Shown here: positions 1 through 7,505 of the stretch, piece by piece
Layout of the letters: each line of letters opens with the position of its first letter
How positions within the stretch are numbered: the first letter of the stretch is position 1
Source: Flavobacteriales bacterium
Lineage (GTDB): Bacteria > Bacteroidota > Bacteroidia > Flavobacteriales > UBA7312
Reading direction: 5' to 3'
Assembly (NCBI GenBank): GCA_016779935.1
Contig: JADHMQ010000009.1
Span: 1 to 64,000 of the forward strand
DNA length: 64,000 nt
Position numbers and translations under genes: made by a program
The notes under the pieces: generated by a model
Database searches by the model: none
What the model was told of the DNA's origin: nothing
What the model saw: only the letters and a program-made list of their open reading frames with translations

Positions 1-120
1 GTAGACTTAGAAGGCCAACACCGTACAATGGTAGATATGAATACTATGCCAAAAGGCGTGTACTTCTTAGAAATCACTACACTAAACGGAAGTATCAATC
101 AAAAAATAGTGCTTCAATAA
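1..120 (+). CDS. 3' end of a secreted protein with T9SS type A sorting domain (partial)
   Basis: The first 39 codons are open in frame 1 and end at a TAA. The residues (…DMNTMPKGVYFLEI…INQKIVLQ) have the usual end of a Por-secretion C-terminal sorting domain: a 'PKGVYFLEI' strand followed by a short basic strand ending in Q. In T9SS cargo this domain directs passage across the outer membrane and is then removed or attached to the surface. The body of the protein lies outside the window, so its function cannot be stated. Confidence 0.8.
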   Translation, partial: VDLEGQHRTMVDMNTMPKGVYFLEITTLNGSINQKIVLQ

Positions 121-141
121 GATTTAGATTTGACTTTTTAA

Positions 142-172
142 AAGCTCCGAGTATTTGCTCGGAGCTTTTTTT
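142..172 (+). terminator. Rho-independent terminator of the T9SS cargo gene
   Basis: A perfect 10-bp stem, AAGCTCCGAG with CTCGGAGCTT, and a 6-nt loop are followed by a T run. It begins 21 bases after the stop codon, the usual intrinsic terminator arrangement. Confidence 0.9.
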
Positions 173-258
173 ATGAGTAAGTGGTATGGCAATTAATCAC
201 TATATCTATATATAACGTATTAATTGTGATTTATTCAGTCTGTGAAGCTTGATGGGGT

Positions 259-302
259 TAAACAAAAACCCTTCTACTCAAAGAACGGAAGGGTTTTGTT
301 TA
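259..302 (-). terminator. Hairpin terminator downstream of the tRNA-like gene
   Basis: The arms TAAACAAAAACCCTTC (259-274) and GAAGGGTTTTGTTTA (288-302) pair with one bulged A, giving a long stem. Read on the minus strand it lies 3 bases beyond the 3' end of the tRNA-like sequence and its descending arm is T-rich, so it probably ends the transcript from the ammonium transporter/tRNA-like region. Confidence 0.7.
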
Positions 303-304
303 AG

Positions 305-415
305 CTGTACGGAAAGGATTCGAACCTATAAGTAGACGTTAGCACAAAAGTGTTTATCCGTTAAATCTACACCCTCGAGACAGGAGGGCATGTTTGCCAA
401 TTTCATCACCGTACA
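305..415 (-). tRNA. Long class-II tRNA-like gene, anticodon GUC; possibly non-standard or decayed
   Basis: On the minus strand the sequence folds as a cloverleaf. The acceptor TGTACGG (415-409) pairs 7/7 with CCGTACA (312-306), with discriminator G at 305 and no encoded CCA. The D arm is ATG/CAT around a Leu-like loop containing TTGG. The anticodon stem CCCTC/GAGGG has the 7-nt loop CTGTCTC, which places GTC at positions 34-36. The T arm carries the canonical TTCGAAT loop with one T-T mismatch in its stem. The variable region is about 40 nt, closed by GTAGA/TCTAC. GUC is the aspartate anticodon, but Asp tRNAs are class I with a short variable loop. Position 37 is T where a purine is normal. 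It lies 9 nt after the ammonium transporter stop. It could be a real odd tRNA, a tRNA-derived regulatory RNA or a pseudogene. Confidence 0.6.
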
Positions 416-424
416 ATAATAATA

Positions 425-1747
425 TTATACTATTTCCTCACCATGTTGTGAAAGGTCAAGGCCTCTTTCTTCTTGGTCTTGTCTAACACGCATTGGCAAA
501 ATAATGTCAACGATTTTATATAAAAGCAGCGAGCCAAAGAAGGCGAATACAATCACTATTACGCAGGCTATTAGGTGAAGTATAAAAGTGTTTACTTCTC
601 CGTATACTAAACCAACATCTTTGGCGAAAACTGCAGTAAGTATCATTCCGCAAATTCCGCCAATACCATGACTAGCGAATACATCTAAAGTGTCATCAAT
701 TCTATTCGATTTTTTGATTTTAATCATAGCAAGGTTGCACACTAAAGCAGTGATAAAACCAATTAAAATAGAATGAGGAATACTAACAAATCCTGCAGCA
801 GGAGTAATTGCAACTAAACCAACAATAGCGCCTATGCAAGCTCCAACAGCCGATATTTTTTTATTCAAAAACCTATCGAAAAGTACCCAAGTTATCATGG
901 AGCTTGCTGAGGCGATATTTGTGTTGGCAAATGCTATTACTGCATCGTAATTTGCTGCAAGTGCTGAACCCGCATTAAATCCGAACCATCCGAACCATAA
1001 TAGCCCTGTTCCTAGTATAATGAAAGGGATATTAGCTGGGTCGCTGTTTTCTTCTTTCCTTTTACCTAGGTAAAGAGCGCCAGCTAGTGCTGCTAAACCT
1101 GCAGACATATGAACAACAGTTCCGCCGGCAAAATCTAAAACGTGTAAGCCTTCAAATCCTGTAATGCCAATAACATTACCGAAATTGGCAAAAATACCTT
1201 CTGGCGACCACGTTGTATGAGCAATTGGACTGTATATAAAGATGCAAAACAATATCATGAATAATAAGTAGCTTCTAAACCGAATTCTCTCGGCAAAGCT
1301 ACCTGTAATGATTGCAGGTGTTATTATGGCAAATTTTAACTGAAATAAAGCAAATAATAAGTAAGGAATATTGCTGTTTTTAGAATCCAAATTATCAAGA
1401 CATAAGTGTTGTAGTGGATTTCCAATAATTCCCCATCCATTTACAGAATCCCCAAATGCAAGAGAGAATCCAAACAATACCCAAATTAATGAAATAATAC
1501 CCAAAGCGATAAAGCTTTGCAGCATAGTTGAAATAACATTCTTTTTATTGACCATTCCTCCGTAGAAGAAGGCTAAGCCAGGCGTCATAAGGAGAACAAG
1601 GGCACTGGCAACAATCATCCAAGCAGTGTCGGCACTATTAATGTCGACTGACTGCATGGGTGATGTTTGATGATTTGAAAAAAACAGTAACACTAGCATA
1701 ACTAGTGAAAGGATTATGAAAAATGTACGCCTATTATGAAAAAACAT
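425..1747 (-). CDS. amtB: Ammonium transporter (Amt family)
   Basis: This 440-residue membrane protein conducts ammonium/ammonia across the inner membrane. It has an N-terminal signal-like hydrophobic segment (about 8-24) followed by about eleven membrane helices. Family hallmarks are present: FFYGGMVNKKNV near 60-71, the AERIRF motif near 152, and DFAGGTVVH with Asp205. The twin pore histidines fall at about H213 and H360, nearly the same spacing as in E. coli AmtB. No glnK/PII gene follows it, which is unusual for amt loci, and I saw no sigma-54 type -24/-12 box upstream. The small gene upstream is 31 bp away on the same strand and may be co-transcribed. The tRNA-like gene starts immediately downstream. 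Confidence 0.95.
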   Translation of the reverse strand: MFFHNRRTFFIILSLVMLVLLFFSNHQTSPMQSVDINSADTAWMIVASALVLLMTPGLAFFYGGMVNKKNVISTMLQSFIALGIISLIWVLFGFSLAFGDSVNGWGIIGNPLQHLCLDNLDSKNSNIPYLLFALFQLKFAIITPAIITGSFAERIRFRSYLLFMILFCIFIYSPIAHTTWSPEGIFANFGNVIGITGFEGLHVLDFAGGTVVHMSAGLAALAGALYLGKRKEENSDPANIPFIILGTGLLWFGWFGFNAGSALAANYDAVIAFANTNIASASSMITWVLFDRFLNKKISAVGACIGAIVGLVAITPAAGFVSIPHSILIGFITALVCNLAMIKIKKSNRIDDTLDVFASHGIGGICGMILTAVFAKDVGLVYGEVNTFILHLIACVIVIVFAFFGSLLLYKIVDIILPMRVRQDQEERGLDLSQHGEEIV

Positions 1748-1778
1748 GATTTCAATAATTATCTTTCAACATCCATTT

Positions 1779-2030
1779 TTAGTTTAATGAGTAACAGATG
1801 TCTTTATTTTGACGATACTCATTAATCGTTCTTGGTTTTTTAGTCGGTTCATATGTCAAATCATAATTCTGAAATAGATTAATCAACGAATGATAAACGG
1901 GATCGTTTTGGTCGTAGGTATAATCCTTTCTTCTGTTATTGGTCAAGTATTTGACTTCGGTAATATGGTTTTTAGAGTCTAAAAAATATTCTGAAACCGA
2001 ATCTAAATGATGAACTGTTATTTTTTTCAT
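1779..2030 (-). CDS. Small hypothetical protein (83 aa)
   Basis: Not recognised. An upstream extension of 18 codons (to 2084) is open, but a TAAATTTG promoter box at 2054-2061 falls inside it, so the start at 2030 (MKKITVHHL…) is preferred. The protein is soluble, charged and rich in Tyr, Asn and Asp, with a 'YLTNNRRKDYTYDQ' centre. It has no signal peptide or membrane segment. It lies directly upstream of the ammonium transporter in the same orientation, so a shared transcript is likely, but a nitrogen-related role would be a guess. Confidence 0.55.
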   Translation of the reverse strand: MKKITVHHLDSVSEYFLDSKNHITEVKYLTNNRRKDYTYDQNDPVYHSLINLFQNYDLTYEPTKKPRTINEYRQNKDICYSLN

Positions 2031-2053
2031 ATCACACTTACTAACTAACTGCA

Positions 2054-2061
2054 CAAATTTA
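2054..2061 (-). promoter_or_regulatory. Bacteroidota -7 box (TAAATTTG)
   Basis: TAAATTTG matches the Bacteroidota -7 consensus TAnnTTTG. It lies 23 bases upstream of the ATG at 2030 and would drive the small gene and perhaps the ammonium transporter. No clear -33 TTTG partner is seen. Confidence 0.5.
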
Positions 2062-2207
2062 CATATATTTGCATCTATAAACATTAAATATAAACCATAA
2101 AATTAATAAAAAAGTCAAAATAAATTTAAATCAAACAATTAAAAGTCAAAATCATTTTTTAGATGTGTTTTTATAGCATTTATATTTAAATTTAAAATCA
2201 GATTACA

Positions 2208-2684
2208 ATGTCAAAGTCAACTTTAATAGACAAATTAGATTTAGAAATACTCAAATTATTGTCTCTAAATTCAAAAATTTCATTTTCAGAAATATCTAAT
2301 ATTCTAAAAGTTTCCAATACCACTATTCATGTAAGAATTAAGCGTTTGCAGAAGCTGGGCATTATTAAAAACTTTACTATTACCATTGATTATGATAAGC
2401 TTGGCTTCAATTACACTTGCTATATGGGCGTGTATTTGGATAAAGCGTCTAAATACGACCAGGCCTTAAAAGAGCTATTAAAGATTGACAACATTACGGG
2501 CATGGATTTCACAACAGGAAAGTCGAGTTTGTTCTGTAAAATTCGTGCTATTGACTCTAATGATGCTCGTCAAATTATCAGTAAAATACATAAAATAGAG
2601 GGTATAAACAGAACCGAAACCTTTTTCTCCCTTGAACAATTACTCAACCAAAAGGAAAGTCTATTATCTACAATTACCTTTTAA
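2208..2684 (+). CDS. Lrp/AsnC family transcriptional regulator
   Basis: This 158-residue protein has the standard two-part layout: an N-terminal winged helix (about 6-65, 'LDLEILKLLSLNSKISFSEI' followed by the recognition helix 'VSNTTIHVRIKRLQKLGII') and a C-terminal RAM effector domain (about 70-145). The length is normal for the family. Members bind DNA as octamers and sense amino acids or related metabolites. It is transcribed away from the small gene/amt pair, so that intergenic region is a plausible target, but the effector cannot be predicted. Confidence 0.93.
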   Translation: MSKSTLIDKLDLEILKLLSLNSKISFSEISNILKVSNTTIHVRIKRLQKLGIIKNFTITIDYDKLGFNYTCYMGVYLDKASKYDQALKELLKIDNITGMDFTTGKSSLFCKIRAIDSNDARQIISKIHKIEGINRTETFFSLEQLLNQKESLLSTITF

Positions 2685-2745
2685 TTTTTGCTTTAAAGCT
2701 GTAAGAAGCAAGTCCTCTTTTAAATAATATTTGTTAAAAAAAGGT

Positions 2746-2753
2746 TAAGTTTG
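2746..2753 (+). promoter_or_regulatory. -7 box (TAAGTTTG) of the CotH/VTC operon
   Basis: TAAGTTTG fits TAnnTTTG and lies 31 bp before the CotH start codon. A TTTG at 2730-2733 is too close to be a normal -33 element, so the assignment rests on the -7 box alone. Confidence 0.4.
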
Positions 2754-2784
2754 CTAGAACAAAACCAGAACCTTAATTTAACTA

Positions 2785-5031
2785 ATGAATTTAATTCGAA
2801 CCCTTCTCTTTTTTTTAGTGCTGTCCTTTTCCATTTCATCTGGCCAAGAGCTTTACCAGATGGATAATATTACCACTATTGACATATATTTCCCTATTAC
2901 TGACTGGAATGATCTGATGATTGACAATTACTACAGTGAAACCTACCTTATGGCAGATTCAGTCGTAATTAATGGCTCCATGAAAGATAGTGTTGCCGTT
3001 AAGTATAAAGGGAATAGCACATTTTCTGAAACTAATGACAAAAACCCTCTTAACATTTCATTAGATGAGTTCAACGATAATCAGGACTACAAAGGTTTCC
3101 GTACACTTAAACTTTCAAGCGGTTATAAAGATCCTTCTTTTTTAAGAGAGGTATTGTCTTATGAAGTGGCACGAAAGTATATGCAAGCCCCTCAGTCTAA
3201 TTTTGCAAGGGTATCGATTAATGGTAATTACCATGGATTGTATAGCAGTTCAGAATCGGTAAATTCAGATTTTCAAAGAAAATATTTATATGCTGATAAA
3301 GACAACAGTCGTTTTAAATGTAATCCAGTCAGCACATTCAACGGAGGCTCATCACTAGAATACTTAGGTGCAGATTCTGCATCATACTACGACTATTATG
3401 AGTTAAAATCGGACTTTAGTTGGCAGGACATTATTGACTTGACTAATGCTATAAATAATAACCCACAAAGCATTGAGCAATTTCTAGACATTGATCGTGC
3501 AATATGGATGTCTGCTTTCAACAATGTTTTGGTCAATTTGGACAGTTATTTAGGTCCTTTTCGTCAGAACTATTACCTTATTAAAGACGATAATAACCGA
3601 ATGAATCCTGTAGTATGGGATTTAAACGAATCTTTTGGGGGCTTTGCAATGGTAAATGAAGGTCCCGGAATGGGAGGGCCAATTGACCTTACACAATTAA
3701 ACCCTTTACTTAGAGAAGGTGACCAGGACTGGCCATTGTTAGATTTAATATTCTCTAACCCTACCTATAAACGAATGTATATTGCTCATATGCGTACCAT
3801 TATCAATGAAAACTTTGCTAATGGATGGTATATTGAAAGAGGTTTAGAATTGCAGAATTTAATCAAGAGTAGTGTTCAAACCGATCCAAATGCAATCTAT
3901 AGCTATTCTGACTTTATCGCTAATCTTAATGACGATGTCACCATTGAAGGAGGACCAGGGAGTGGCAATAAATTTGGGCTAAGTTCCTTAATGGAAAGCC
4001 GTATTGATTACTTAGAATCTCAGGCCGAGTTTACTGCTACACCTCCAACAATTAATGCTATTAGCACCACACCTACCCTAGTTAATATTTATTCTGAAGC
4101 AAATATTAGTGTTGAGGTTGATAATGCTGAATCGGTAATCTTTGGTTACAGATTTAGACCCTATGAAGTTTTTACTAAGCTAGAAATGTTTGATGACGGC
4201 AATCACAACGATGGACAAGCGAATGATGGAATCTATGGGGTTTCAATAGATGTTGATGCACTTGACGTTCAATATTATATATATGCAGAAAACAATGATG
4301 CTGGAATATTTTCACCAGAACGAGCTGAACATGAATTTCATTTTCTGCCAGTTGTAGGGGATTTAGTAATTAATGAATTTATGGCATCAAACACTTCCGC
4401 CGTTGAGGACATTTCGTCAGGGCTTTCTGAGTATGACGACTGGGTAGAATTATATAACAGGGGAAATTCTACTATTAACCTATTAGGCTATCATTTATCG
4501 GATAACGAAAATACATTGGATAAATGGACATTTCCAGATGTAAGTATTGCTCCCAATGAATACTTAATTGTATGGCTAGATAATGACCTTGACGCGACTA
4601 GCGGATTGCACACAAATTTCAGACTGTCTGCTGATGGGGAAGAGTTGTTTTTATCTACATCAAATAATTTCATCATTGACGCTTTGTTCTACGGTGAGTT
4701 ACCCTCAGATTTTGGCTATGCTAGAGTGCCAAACGGAAGTGGCGCTTTCGTTATTCAAGACCATACCCACAACGCCAATAACGGATTAGGAACAGCTATT
4801 TCCGAATATACACACAATTCAAATATATTGGTCTATCCAAACCCATCTAATTATTTACTGCATATTGTCGTTCCTTTTGCAAATCAAATTGAAGCTTATG
4901 ATGTATTAGGCAAAAAACAGTATACAAAGCAAAACATTAAAAATGGTATTGATATAGATGTTAGTAACTGGAAAAAAGGCGTTTATATATTAAAAATAGA
5001 CGATGAATTCCGTAAAATCAGTGTACAATAA
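2785..5031 (+). CDS. Secreted CotH kinase-like protein with LTD and T9SS sorting domains
   Basis: The 748-residue protein begins with a signal peptide cleaved before Gln21 (…SISSG/Q). A CotH domain spans about 30-415; CotH proteins are atypical protein kinases first known from Bacillus spore coats. The NYYLI…VVWDLNESFGG segment (about 262-286) is the expected acidic active-site region. Next come a linker with an Asp-rich loop (DDGNHNDGQANDG, 470-482), a lamin-tail domain (about 525-640, INEFMASN…DDWVELYN) and a T9SS type A sorting domain (about 675-748, YPNPSN…GVYILKI). It is therefore expected on the cell surface or secreted. It is the first gene of a tight run, with the next gene one base away. 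CotH genes next to VTC and DUF4956 genes recur in bacteria, suggesting a joint role. The substrate is unknown. Confidence 0.9.
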   Translation: MNLIRTLLFFLVLSFSISSGQELYQMDNITTIDIYFPITDWNDLMIDNYYSETYLMADSVVINGSMKDSVAVKYKGNSTFSETNDKNPLNISLDEFNDNQDYKGFRTLKLSSGYKDPSFLREVLSYEVARKYMQAPQSNFARVSINGNYHGLYSSSESVNSDFQRKYLYADKDNSRFKCNPVSTFNGGSSLEYLGADSASYYDYYELKSDFSWQDIIDLTNAINNNPQSIEQFLDIDRAIWMSAFNNVLVNLDSYLGPFRQNYYLIKDDNNRMNPVVWDLNESFGGFAMVNEGPGMGGPIDLTQLNPLLREGDQDWPLLDLIFSNPTYKRMYIAHMRTIINENFANGWYIERGLELQNLIKSSVQTDPNAIYSYSDFIANLNDDVTIEGGPGSGNKFGLSSLMESRIDYLESQAEFTATPPTINAISTTPTLVNIYSEANISVEVDNAESVIFGYRFRPYEVFTKLEMFDDGNHNDGQANDGIYGVSIDVDALDVQYYIYAENNDAGIFSPERAEHEFHFLPVVGDLVINEFMASNTSAVEDISSGLSEYDDWVELYNRGNSTINLLGYHLSDNENTLDKWTFPDVSIAPNEYLIVWLDNDLDATSGLHTNFRLSADGEELFLSTSNNFIIDALFYGELPSDFGYARVPNGSGAFVIQDHTHNANNGLGTAISEYTHNSNILVYPNPSNYLLHIVVPFANQIEAYDVLGKKQYTKQNIKNGIDIDVSNWKKGVYILKIDDEFRKISVQ

Positions 5032-5032
5032 A

Positions 5033-5536
5033 ATGAAAAAAATACTACTTATTCTAGCAGGAGTTAGTGTCTTGTTTTCCTGTCAAAAAGAAGCAGGAGA
5101 AGGCGGGACATCTTCCATAGCAGGAAAAATAATTACATACGATTTGAGGCATTTTGATGTGCCAGGAGGCAACCAAAGCGTAGATACAATCTCAAGCTAT
5201 GCTAAAGCAGATGAAGAAGTCTATATTGTATATGGTGACGAGGATAATCTTTATGACGATTCGTACAATACCTCATGGGATGGCAGCTTCAGCTTTGAGA
5301 ATTTAAGAAAAGGCAAGTATACCGTATTTGTATATTCTGAATGTGAGGCAGATACGAGCGGTTTAGCGGTCTTGAGTCAAACAAATCCAACTTATGCTCA
5401 AGAATTGGCGTCCACTATTTGGCATCCTGATTGTATCAATGGAGACTTCCCACATATTATTGAAATAGAAATTACAGATAACAATTCCGTATATAATTTA
5501 GGAGATATATCCATCTATAATATTGCAGTCAATTAA
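5033..5536 (+). CDS. Small lipoprotein with a carboxypeptidase-regulatory-like fold (predicted)
   Basis: The ATG at 5033 lies one base after the CotH stop; an in-frame ATG at 5003 is inside CotH and would spoil the signal peptide. The 167-residue product starts with a type II signal peptide and lipobox LFSC, so it should be lipid-anchored. The rest (…SIAGKIITYD… SWDGSFSFENLRKGKYTVFVYS) has the strand pattern of a CarboxypepD_reg/SpaA-like beta-sandwich, in which 'G.F.F.nL..G.Y.v.v' is typical. No catalytic motif is visible. Its place between CotH and VTC suggests a structural or anchoring part of the same envelope system. Confidence 0.75.
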   Translation: MKKILLILAGVSVLFSCQKEAGEGGTSSIAGKIITYDLRHFDVPGGNQSVDTISSYAKADEEVYIVYGDEDNLYDDSYNTSWDGSFSFENLRKGKYTVFVYSECEADTSGLAVLSQTNPTYAQELASTIWHPDCINGDFPHIIEIEITDNNSVYNLGDISIYNIAVN

Positions 5537-6275
5537 AAACATATTAGACTCTTTTGAGCCCATATCTTTGGAGCAAATGGATTCGGTGCAGTTAATGAAC
5601 AGAACAGATACCAAATTTGTTTTTGAATTAGAATTGTTAGGCAAAGTACTCAACGAAATTAGAGAACATTATTACGTTTTGGATATAAATAACAAGCGAA
5701 TGAGTGCTTACCGTTCTTTGTATTACGATACCGATGATTTTGAGTTTTATTTTGAACATCACAATGGCAAAACAAACCGCAACAAAGTACGGTATAGAGA
5801 ATACATAGATTCGGGTCTATGTTTCTTAGAAATAAAGCACAAAACCAATAAGGGGAAAACAATAAAAAAGCGAATAAAAGTCGATAAAATCCCTAATGAA
5901 ATTGACACGAATGCCAATGCCTTTATCACTTCAGTGATTGGAGAGGAGAAAGAACTGGTTCCAAAACACTGGAATAAATTTAATCGCATTACGCTTGTCA
6001 ACAAAAAGATGAAGGAACGCGTAACAATTGATGTAAACATTAATTTTGAAGGCGACAACAAAACATCTGAATTAGGGAATATGGTAATTGCAGAGATAAA
6101 GCAAGAAAAGATTAATCACGCTTCAGTTTTCATGCGAATCATTAAAAAGAATATGGTAAGGCCTTTTAGAATAAGCAAATATTGCATGGCTACTGCAAGC
6201 CTTTACCCTTTATTAAAAAACAATAATTTTAAACCAAAATTTATAAAAATTAACAAACTTCAACACGATGCATAG
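5523..6275 (+). CDS. VTC-domain protein (polyphosphate polymerase family)
   Basis: This 250-residue protein matches the VTC domain, the catalytic tunnel that makes polyphosphate in the yeast vacuolar transporter chaperone. Charged motifs expected to line the tunnel are present: NRTDTKF (26-32), KVRYREY (88-94), EIKHKTNKGKTIKKR (103-117), a buried acidic IDVNI (169), AEIK (190-193) and ISKY (217-220). No membrane segment is present, so it should be cytoplasmic, feeding the DUF4956 protein encoded next. The apparent start is TTG at 5523, overlapping the lipoprotein stop by 14 bases. The first ATG (5577) would remove the conserved FEPISLEQM lead-in, so TTG is favoured. Some VTC-like proteins act as inorganic triphosphatases, so polymer synthesis is inferred. 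Confidence 0.85.
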   Translation: MQSIKNILDSFEPISLEQMDSVQLMNRTDTKFVFELELLGKVLNEIREHYYVLDINNKRMSAYRSLYYDTDDFEFYFEHHNGKTNRNKVRYREYIDSGLCFLEIKHKTNKGKTIKKRIKVDKIPNEIDTNANAFITSVIGEEKELVPKHWNKFNRITLVNKKMKERVTIDVNINFEGDNKTSELGNMVIAEIKQEKINHASVFMRIIKKNMVRPFRISKYCMATASLYPLLKNNNFKPKFIKINKLQHDA

Positions 6276-6909
6276 TCTATTATTATTGATTTCAGATATT
6301 GAGCTTTTCGGAACTGACCTTTTTGACCAAAAAGATTTTATTGAGCTACTTGCTCGTTCAGTTTTTAACTTTTTGATTGTAGGATATATAGTTCGCTATT
6401 TGTACTACCCAGCAACAAAAAATAAGGATTACTTATTTACCTATTTATTGATTAGTGTTACCGTCTTTTTTCTATGCTTTTTACTAGAAAATGTAAAGCT
6501 AGAACTAGGTTTTGCACTTGGGCTATTTGCCATCTTTGGGATTATCAGATACCGAACAGACCCTATTCCTATTAAGGAGATGACCTATCTATTTGTCATT
6601 ATTGGTATTTCTGTGATGAACGCTCTGGTTAATAAAAAAATCAGTCATGCGGAGGTCGTATTTACCAACCTTATTTTCATTGCCCTAACCTATGGTTTAG
6701 AAAAAATTTGGCTGCTCAAGCATGAATCTCGAAAGAATATAACTTTTGAAAAAATAGAGCTAATTGTACCTGAAAAGCGACAAGAGTTATTTGAAGATTT
6801 GAAGCAAAGAACGGGCTTGAATATTACACGAGTAGAAGTTAAGAGCATTGATTTTCTTAGAGATACTGCTCAATTAAGAATCTTCTTTTTTGATGATGAA
6901 CAAAAGTAG
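6268..6909 (+). CDS. DUF4956 inner-membrane protein
   Basis: The 213-residue protein has about four membrane helices in its first 145 residues and a soluble C-terminal domain. The family signature is clear: 'FGIIRYRTDPIPIKEMTYLF' just after the third helix. DUF4956 has no established biochemical role, but its genes sit next to VTC and CotH genes in many bacteria, and a role in handling or export of polyphosphate or another anion has been suggested only by context. The start overlaps the VTC stop by 8 bases, implying translational coupling. Confidence 0.9.
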   Translation: MHSLLLLISDIELFGTDLFDQKDFIELLARSVFNFLIVGYIVRYLYYPATKNKDYLFTYLLISVTVFFLCFLLENVKLELGFALGLFAIFGIIRYRTDPIPIKEMTYLFVIIGISVMNALVNKKISHAEVVFTNLIFIALTYGLEKIWLLKHESRKNITFEKIELIVPEKRQELFEDLKQRTGLNITRVEVKSIDFLRDTAQLRIFFFDDEQK

Positions 6910-7504
6910 CTTTGTACTTCTTTTATTTTTTCCTTTTCTCTTGTTAGCACAAGAGCAAGATTTTCAATTATGGACTAAGGTTGAAGTTTCACACTCATTA
7001 AACAAAACAGTTAAATTATCCTTTGATCAAGGGTATAGACTTAGAGAAAATGCATCATTATCTGATGCTCTTTTTTCGAATATATCTTTAAGATACAAAA
7101 TCAACAAACCCTGGTCAGTTGCCTTTGGCTACCGTTACATTAATGATTTTGCTATACAAACGGAGGTTAAACACCGTTTGTTTACAGATTTAAACTTCCG
7201 TAAAAAACATAAGCGTTGGGAATTTAAGAATCGATTACGTTATCAATTCCAATCGAACGTTTCGACACTAAGAGATAAAATGTCAGCTACATATAATGTA
7301 CGCAAAACACCTCTTGAACCTTACACTGCCTTTGAGATTTTCTACCTTAATCAGTCACTCAATAAGTGGCGCTATACATTTGGGGTGTCTTACCCCATTT
7401 CTAAGGCACTAAACCTCTCTTTATATTACAGGCTTCAGCAAGAGTTCAACAGCAATAGTCCACAATTGTATATCTTAGGTGTTGGATTCGATTACGATTT
7501 TTAA
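6893..7504 (+). CDS. DUF2490-like outer-membrane beta-barrel protein
   Basis: About 203 residues, with a signal peptide cut before Gln (LLLA/QEQDFQLW) and alternating amphipathic strands ending in an aromatic residue (…GFDYDF), the outer-membrane barrel signature. The opening 'QLWTKVEVSHSLNKTVKLSF' and repeated arginine/tyrosine strands are typical of DUF2490. ATG codons at 6893 and 6896 are both possible; the reading frame also opens at a TTG at 6890. The start lies inside the end of the DUF4956 gene. It completes a set spanning cytoplasm, inner membrane, lipoprotein, outer membrane and secreted protein. Confidence 0.8.
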   Translation: MMNKSSFVLLLFFPFLLLAQEQDFQLWTKVEVSHSLNKTVKLSFDQGYRLRENASLSDALFSNISLRYKINKPWSVAFGYRYINDFAIQTEVKHRLFTDLNFRKKHKRWEFKNRLRYQFQSNVSTLRDKMSATYNVRKTPLEPYTAFEIFYLNQSLNKWRYTFGVSYPISKALNLSLYYRLQQEFNSNSPQLYILGVGFDYDF

Positions 7505-7505
7505 G

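Noticed and set aside
425-2207. Sigma-54 (-24/-12) promoter upstream of the ammonium transporter, given rpoN in the window
   Set aside because: I found no TGGCAC-N5-TTGC-like pair in 1748-1778 or 2031-2207; the best signal is the TAAATTTG box.
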